A DNA stretch of 64,000 bases from Misgurnus anguillicaudatus (lineage: Eukaryota; Chordata; Actinopteri; Cypriniformes; Cobitidae): contig NC_073354.2 in the NCBI RefSeq assembly GCF_027580225.2, positions 32,404,501 through 32,468,500 of the forward strand, given 5' to 3'. The position numbers and the translations under genes were made by a program. The notes below the pieces were generated by a model. The model did not search any database. It was given only the letters and a program-made list of their open reading frames with translations, and was not told where the DNA came from. This document shows positions 60,139-64,000 of the stretch, one piece after another. Position 1 is the stretch's first letter. Each line of letters begins with the position of its first letter.

Positions 60139-63100
60139 ATGACCACTTTCGATGACATCTTAGAGGAAATCGGCCAGTTTGGTCGATGCCAAATTCGAAT
60201 AGTTGCCCTTTTCTGTTTAGTCTCCATGCCTTTTCCTTGCGCCTACGTGGGGATTGTGTTCCAGGGCTTCACCCCCGAGCATTGGTGCCGTGACCCGGGT
60301 GTCAGTGAAATCAGCGAGCATTGCGGTTGGAGTCTTCAAGATGCACGAAGGGTCACTGTGCCCCTGGTGAATACCTCTGTAGGTGTGGGATACAGTCAAT
60401 GTGAGAGATACAACATAGACTGGAACTCCACCAATATTACCTGTGACTATCCTGAAGGTGACACCAACCAGGCCCAACATATTGCATCGCCTGTGAAGCC
60501 CTGCACGGATGGTTGGAAGTACGACTATGAAGGGAGACAATCTTTTGTCACTGAGGTAAGTGTTGGGATCACAAACAAGAGCTTTCTTAGTGTGATAATT
60601 TTGTCAAAATCAATTATAACGAATAGAGTAAGATGTCTGCCTGATGTGTGTTACAGTTTGATCTAGTGTGTGCAGACGCCTGGTATGTTGACATGTTCCA
60701 GGCATCACTCAATGTTGGTTTTTTGGTGGGCAGCATTACAATTGGATACCTGGCTGACAAGTATGGCAGAATTTTTTTTGCAGGGTTTCAATGTATTGTG
60801 GACTCCCCCTTTCAATTTATGGGATGGGCTATTCCAGTAACATGTATGTGGATGTCATACTATGCTATTTTTTGTAAACCAATTTCATTGCACCAGTTAG
60901 GTAGGACCCTATATTTGTTCCAGCATTGCATTATTAGTGAGGTGCATAAAAAGTCTTGTGTGAAAGTGTCTTGATCTGAACCCTATTCAAGACTTGCCAA
61001 GCCCCATCACCATTTCTGTGTTACGACCAACCTCGGTGACTGACTTCACTTGATGTTGCTGCCTCAGAATGGAAGTAAATCCTTGCAAAGTTGTAGCAAA
61101 ATCTTTTTTAATATTTTATGGATTTGATATTACCTTTATGATAAGACACAAGCACATTGGTACAGTTGGACACTGATGTTGGGTGATGGGTCCTAGTAGG
61201 TTCTAGTCCTAGCTTAAACTAGAACAGGTCCAAGTGGTTATGTTTACCAGAATAGTTTTTTGTACACAAAAAATAGGTTGTTTCAACCTATGGTTGGCTA
61301 TATTTTGGACGGGGCCGGCCATTGGGTTGTAGATAAGCATATGTTGTGTTGTTGTTACCCAACCATGAGTTGAATCAAACGGCCCAGCATAGGTTCATTT
61401 ATAACACACAGGTTGGTTCTGTCCAGTATTTACCCAACCATGTCTTACAACAACCCAGTTTGTTGGGTCATAAATGGATGGACCCAGCCCGTTAGGTGAA
61501 ATTAGACCATTATGGGACGGTTTCCCGGACAGGGCTTATCCTAGTTCCAGACTAAAATGCATTTTTGAGCTGGCTCAATTTTAAAAAATCTTGCACTTAC
61601 ATATCTTAACATATATCAGTGCCACTGTTCTGTCTTAAAATGCACATAAGTAATTTTATTCTAAGGTATGTTTGTAAAAACTACTTAAATGTTTTAAAAT
61701 AACTAAGGCCTAGTCCTGGATTAATCTAAACCCTGTCTGGGAAACTGCCCCAAAATGTTTATATTTGACTTAACAATAGATAAAACAACTCAAAATTTTA
61801 GGTTAAACCAATCCAGCATAGGTTAAATTACAAACCAATTGGGTTGCCCTTTTCAGCCCAAAGCTGTTTTAAAAACATTCCAGTATTTTTAGGGTGGTTT
61901 GTCCGTATTTGCTTTGCTGTTTCAACCCATAGTTGGGTCAAATATGGACAAACCCAATTGTTGGGTTTATAAATAACCTATTCTGGATTGTTGTTACCCA
62001 ACCATCGGTTAAAACATCATTTTTTTAATAAACCTCTGCTGGGATGTTATAACCTATGGTCGGATCATATATGTACTTTTTTGGCTAAATTAACCTAACA
62101 GTTGGGTTTGTCCAAATTTTACCCAACCATGGGTTTTGGCAAACGCAATAATTAGAAGGGTCTTGGTTTTCTCAATCCAGAATTGGGTCAATTATGGACA
62201 AATTCAATAGTTGTGTTATAAACAACCTTATGATGGATTGTTGTTACCAAACTATGTGTTGAAACAACCAAGATTTTGGGTTGAAATCAAGCCAACTGTT
62301 GGGATTTGTCCCTATTTGACTCAACAAAACTAAACTGTTATACTTTTAATAAGCAGGTACAGTTTGTTCAAAAGGGGAATAAATGTTTCTTTAAAATACA
62401 TCAGTAAATAATGTTCGCTTTGTTTATAAATATTGGCACGTATGTAATAAATTTCAAATAGTTTATGCCTAATTGACATTTGTGCTTCTTTTTATAGAAT
62501 CGGTAGAATGAAGAGTTTCATGCTGACCAACTTCGTCATTGCAGTAACAGGAATTCTGGTTGCCACGTCCCCCAATTACATCTCCCTGCTTGTGTTCAGA
62601 GCTTTATATGGCTTTGGAGTGAAGGGTGGCTGGATGGTTGGATATGTGCTACGTAACGTTTTTAAATCATTCACTCATTTTAAAAGATGTCCGCTTCTCT
62701 GTGTGCTATTTAATGGTGTTTCTTAATCCTATTAGGAATTTCAGGCTTATTCGTTACCTGAAACACAAGTTATATTATAAAGATCTTGTTTGATCATTAT
62801 TGACTAATATGTGACCAAGTTTGTGGCCTGTCAAAAAATGGTCCCAAGCTGTCACTGGGGTAGCTGTCACAGTACTCTTTATAAACTCCTGGGATGTTTC
62901 AACCCAACAACCCAGAATAGGGTTATTTATAGCCCAACAGTTGGGTTGGCCATATTTTACCCATGTGTTACTGTTAGGTCATAATAATGTATGTACCACT
63001 TATATGTATGTTTGGTATTTTTGCTGTTTTGGGATCAAATGCATTTCATTATCACACTCTTGTTTTCTTTACTGTAGTCACAGAGCTGGTTGGAGTTGGA

Positions 63101-63246
63101 TACAGGAGAACAGTGGGTGTGACCTATCAGATGTTCTTCAGCCTCGGTCTTCTGGTACTTGCTTTACTTGCTTACATCATCCCAAACTGGCGCTGGTTAC
63201 AGGTGGTCTTCACCGTACCTTACATCTGCTTCTTATCATATTACTG
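60139..63246 (+). CDS. Organic cation transporter, SLC22A1/2/3-like (exons 1-4, 3' partial)
   Basis: A major facilitator superfamily polyspecific organic cation transporter of the plasma membrane. Exons are 60139-60555, 60657-60760, 62498-62652 and 63078-63246. The last three are 104, 155 and 169 bp, the lengths I recall for human OCT genes. The start is MTTFDDILEEIGQFGR, with helix 1 around YVGIVFQGF. A long Cys-rich extracellular loop follows, with possible N-glycosylation at NTS, NST and NIT. Exon 2 to exon 3 spells the MFS signature GYLADKIGRMKSF across the splice. Exon 4 has YRRTVGVTYQMFFSLGLL and ends in SYYW. The rest lies beyond the window. I cannot separate slc22a2 from its close paralogues. 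Neighbouring igf2r supports the assignment. Confidence 0.88.
61255..62335. repeat. Degenerate tandem repeat of CAACCCA/TTGGGTT motifs
   Basis: Intron 2 of the transporter gene is filled with imperfect copies of CCCAACCATGGGTTGAAACA and TTGGGTCAAATATGGACAAA-type units, many partly self-complementary. Another short patch is at 62898-62965 in intron 3. A separate MITE (61513-61752) sits inside. Confidence 0.7.
61513..61752. mobile_element. MITE with GTTTCCCGGACAGGG inverted ends
   Basis: GGGACGGTTTCCCGGACAGGG-like left end and CCCTGTCTGGGAAACTGCCCC right end are inverse, 240 bp apart. The inner parts (TCCTAGTTCCAGACTA and CTAGTCCTGGATTAATCTA) are also inverse. A fragment is at 12260-12306. Confidence 0.7.
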
Positions 63247-63358
63247 GTGAGACTTGTGCATGAGTACAGTTATGTACAACATATATAGATTTTCATGTAC
63301 CTATGCTAGTATCCCAAAATTGTTAGTCAAAGACATTTACATTACATTACATTTTACA

Positions 63359-63735
63359 TTTGTGACCCTGGACCACAAAACCATACAATGTATATTAGAT
63401 TGAAACGATACATTACATTACATGAAAACGTCTCGGGTTACGTATGTAACTGTTGTTTCCTGAGAAGGGAACGAGACGCTGCGTCTCCCTTGCCATACTT
63501 CCTGCGTCCCTGTAATGCCGTCTTTGGCAATATTTCAGATAGCGATATACTTCCTGGCTCCCGCGTCACCCTGTCTTTGTCATTAAGCCTCACCATTGGT
63601 TGAATTTGATATACACATTCAGAAGCACTTACCCCTGGAGGTGTCCCCAAAGTGTCACCGCAGTGACGCAGCGCGAGTTCCCTTGAAAGGGAACTGTAAC
63701 AATGTATCTTAAGAGGTAACACGATGTAACCTTGC
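63359..63735. repeat. Dispersed repeats near the right edge
   Basis: TGTGACCCTGGACCACAAAA (63361) is a very common cyprinid repeat; an inverse copy lies at about 47696-47735. It is followed by a block with CGTCTCGGGTTACGTATGTA, GGGAACGAGACGCTGCGTCT and AAAGGGAACTG, typical of another high-copy fish element. Confidence 0.55.
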
Positions 63736-63739
63736 TCTC

Positions 63740-63846
63740 ACTTGAAATGTGTCCCCACATTTAGTCCTTGAATTTGAGGGTATTGGACCTGGAAAGTCCT
63801 TGAAAGGTCCTTGAATTTGAAGTTAACTAAAGTGTGGGAACCCTGC
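63740..63846. mobile_element. Fragment of a CAGGGTTCCCACA-ended element
   Basis: The segment ends AAAGTGTGGGAACCCTG, with repeated AGTCCTTGAA and AGGTCCTTGAATTTGA before it. This looks like one end of a hAT-type element. No matching other end is seen inside the window. Confidence 0.45.
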
Positions 63847-64000
63847 AAACCACATATCAATGGAAAACTTAAAAAACAAGTTAAGCTTCTGTAATTCTGT
63901 AGTGTTAGTGTCATGGAAATAACAAACATTAAACTTAAATTGCTTATAAGGTTTGTCCCTGAATCACCAAGATGGCTTATCTCCCAAAACAACAAAGCCA

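Noticed and set aside
60657..60974. Apparent read-through of slc22a exon 2 without a donor at GGCAG
   Set aside because: A donor at GACAA|gtatgg (60761) pairs with the acceptor before 62498 and gives the conserved ADKIGR motif and the expected 104-bp exon.

Overview
The window is vertebrate DNA, almost certainly from a cyprinid-like ray-finned fish. The genes are intron-rich with GT-AG boundaries and encode proteins close to vertebrate families. The introns are packed with repeats of a kind common in cyprinid genomes: hAT MITEs with TAGGGATGCACGAT-type ends, TTAA-flanked elements, and copies of a TGTGACCCTGGACCAC-type repeat. The family assignments come from recognising the sequences; no database search was run.

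Three genes lie in the same (+) direction. At the left edge is the 3' half of a multi-Tudor gene, best called tdrd6 (1-3762, perhaps with a last exon near 7283). Next is a complete cation-independent mannose-6-phosphate / IGF2 receptor gene, igf2r (8457-56806). I resolved it into 47 coding exons encoding about 2451 residues: a signal peptide, 15 CIMR repeats with a fibronectin type II insert in repeat 13, one transmembrane helix and a sorting tail. At the right edge are the first four exons of an SLC22A organic cation transporter (60139-63246, continuing beyond the window). IGF2R next to SLC22A1/2/3 is also the mammalian arrangement, so this is conserved synteny.

Between exons the window is a record of transposon activity. 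There are six hAT elements with perfect 8-bp target duplications and a seventh with an imperfect one. Several TTAA-flanked elements are present, one with a piggyBac-like transposase remnant. A Ty1/copia retrotransposon (35951-40682) with two identical 161-bp LTRs sits in igf2r intron 26. Several elements are nested in one another. Other features are a minisatellite of about 1.45 kb, a T/G-rich degenerate tandem repeat split by a terminal-inverted-repeat element, and a tRNA-Leu pseudogene between tdrd6 and igf2r.

Functionally, the igf2r reading frame keeps the Gln-Arg-Glu-Tyr set of all three mannose-6-phosphate sites (repeats 3, 5 and 9), but the position matching the key IGF2-contacting isoleucine of mammalian repeat 11 is Met. 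The region before its start codon has CRE, GC-box and CLEAR-like E-box motifs and two tiny upstream ORFs. Points needing a second look are an in-frame stop in the tdrd6 frame, an odd igf2r exon 40/41 junction, and the copia copy with identical LTRs but three reading-frame lesions.
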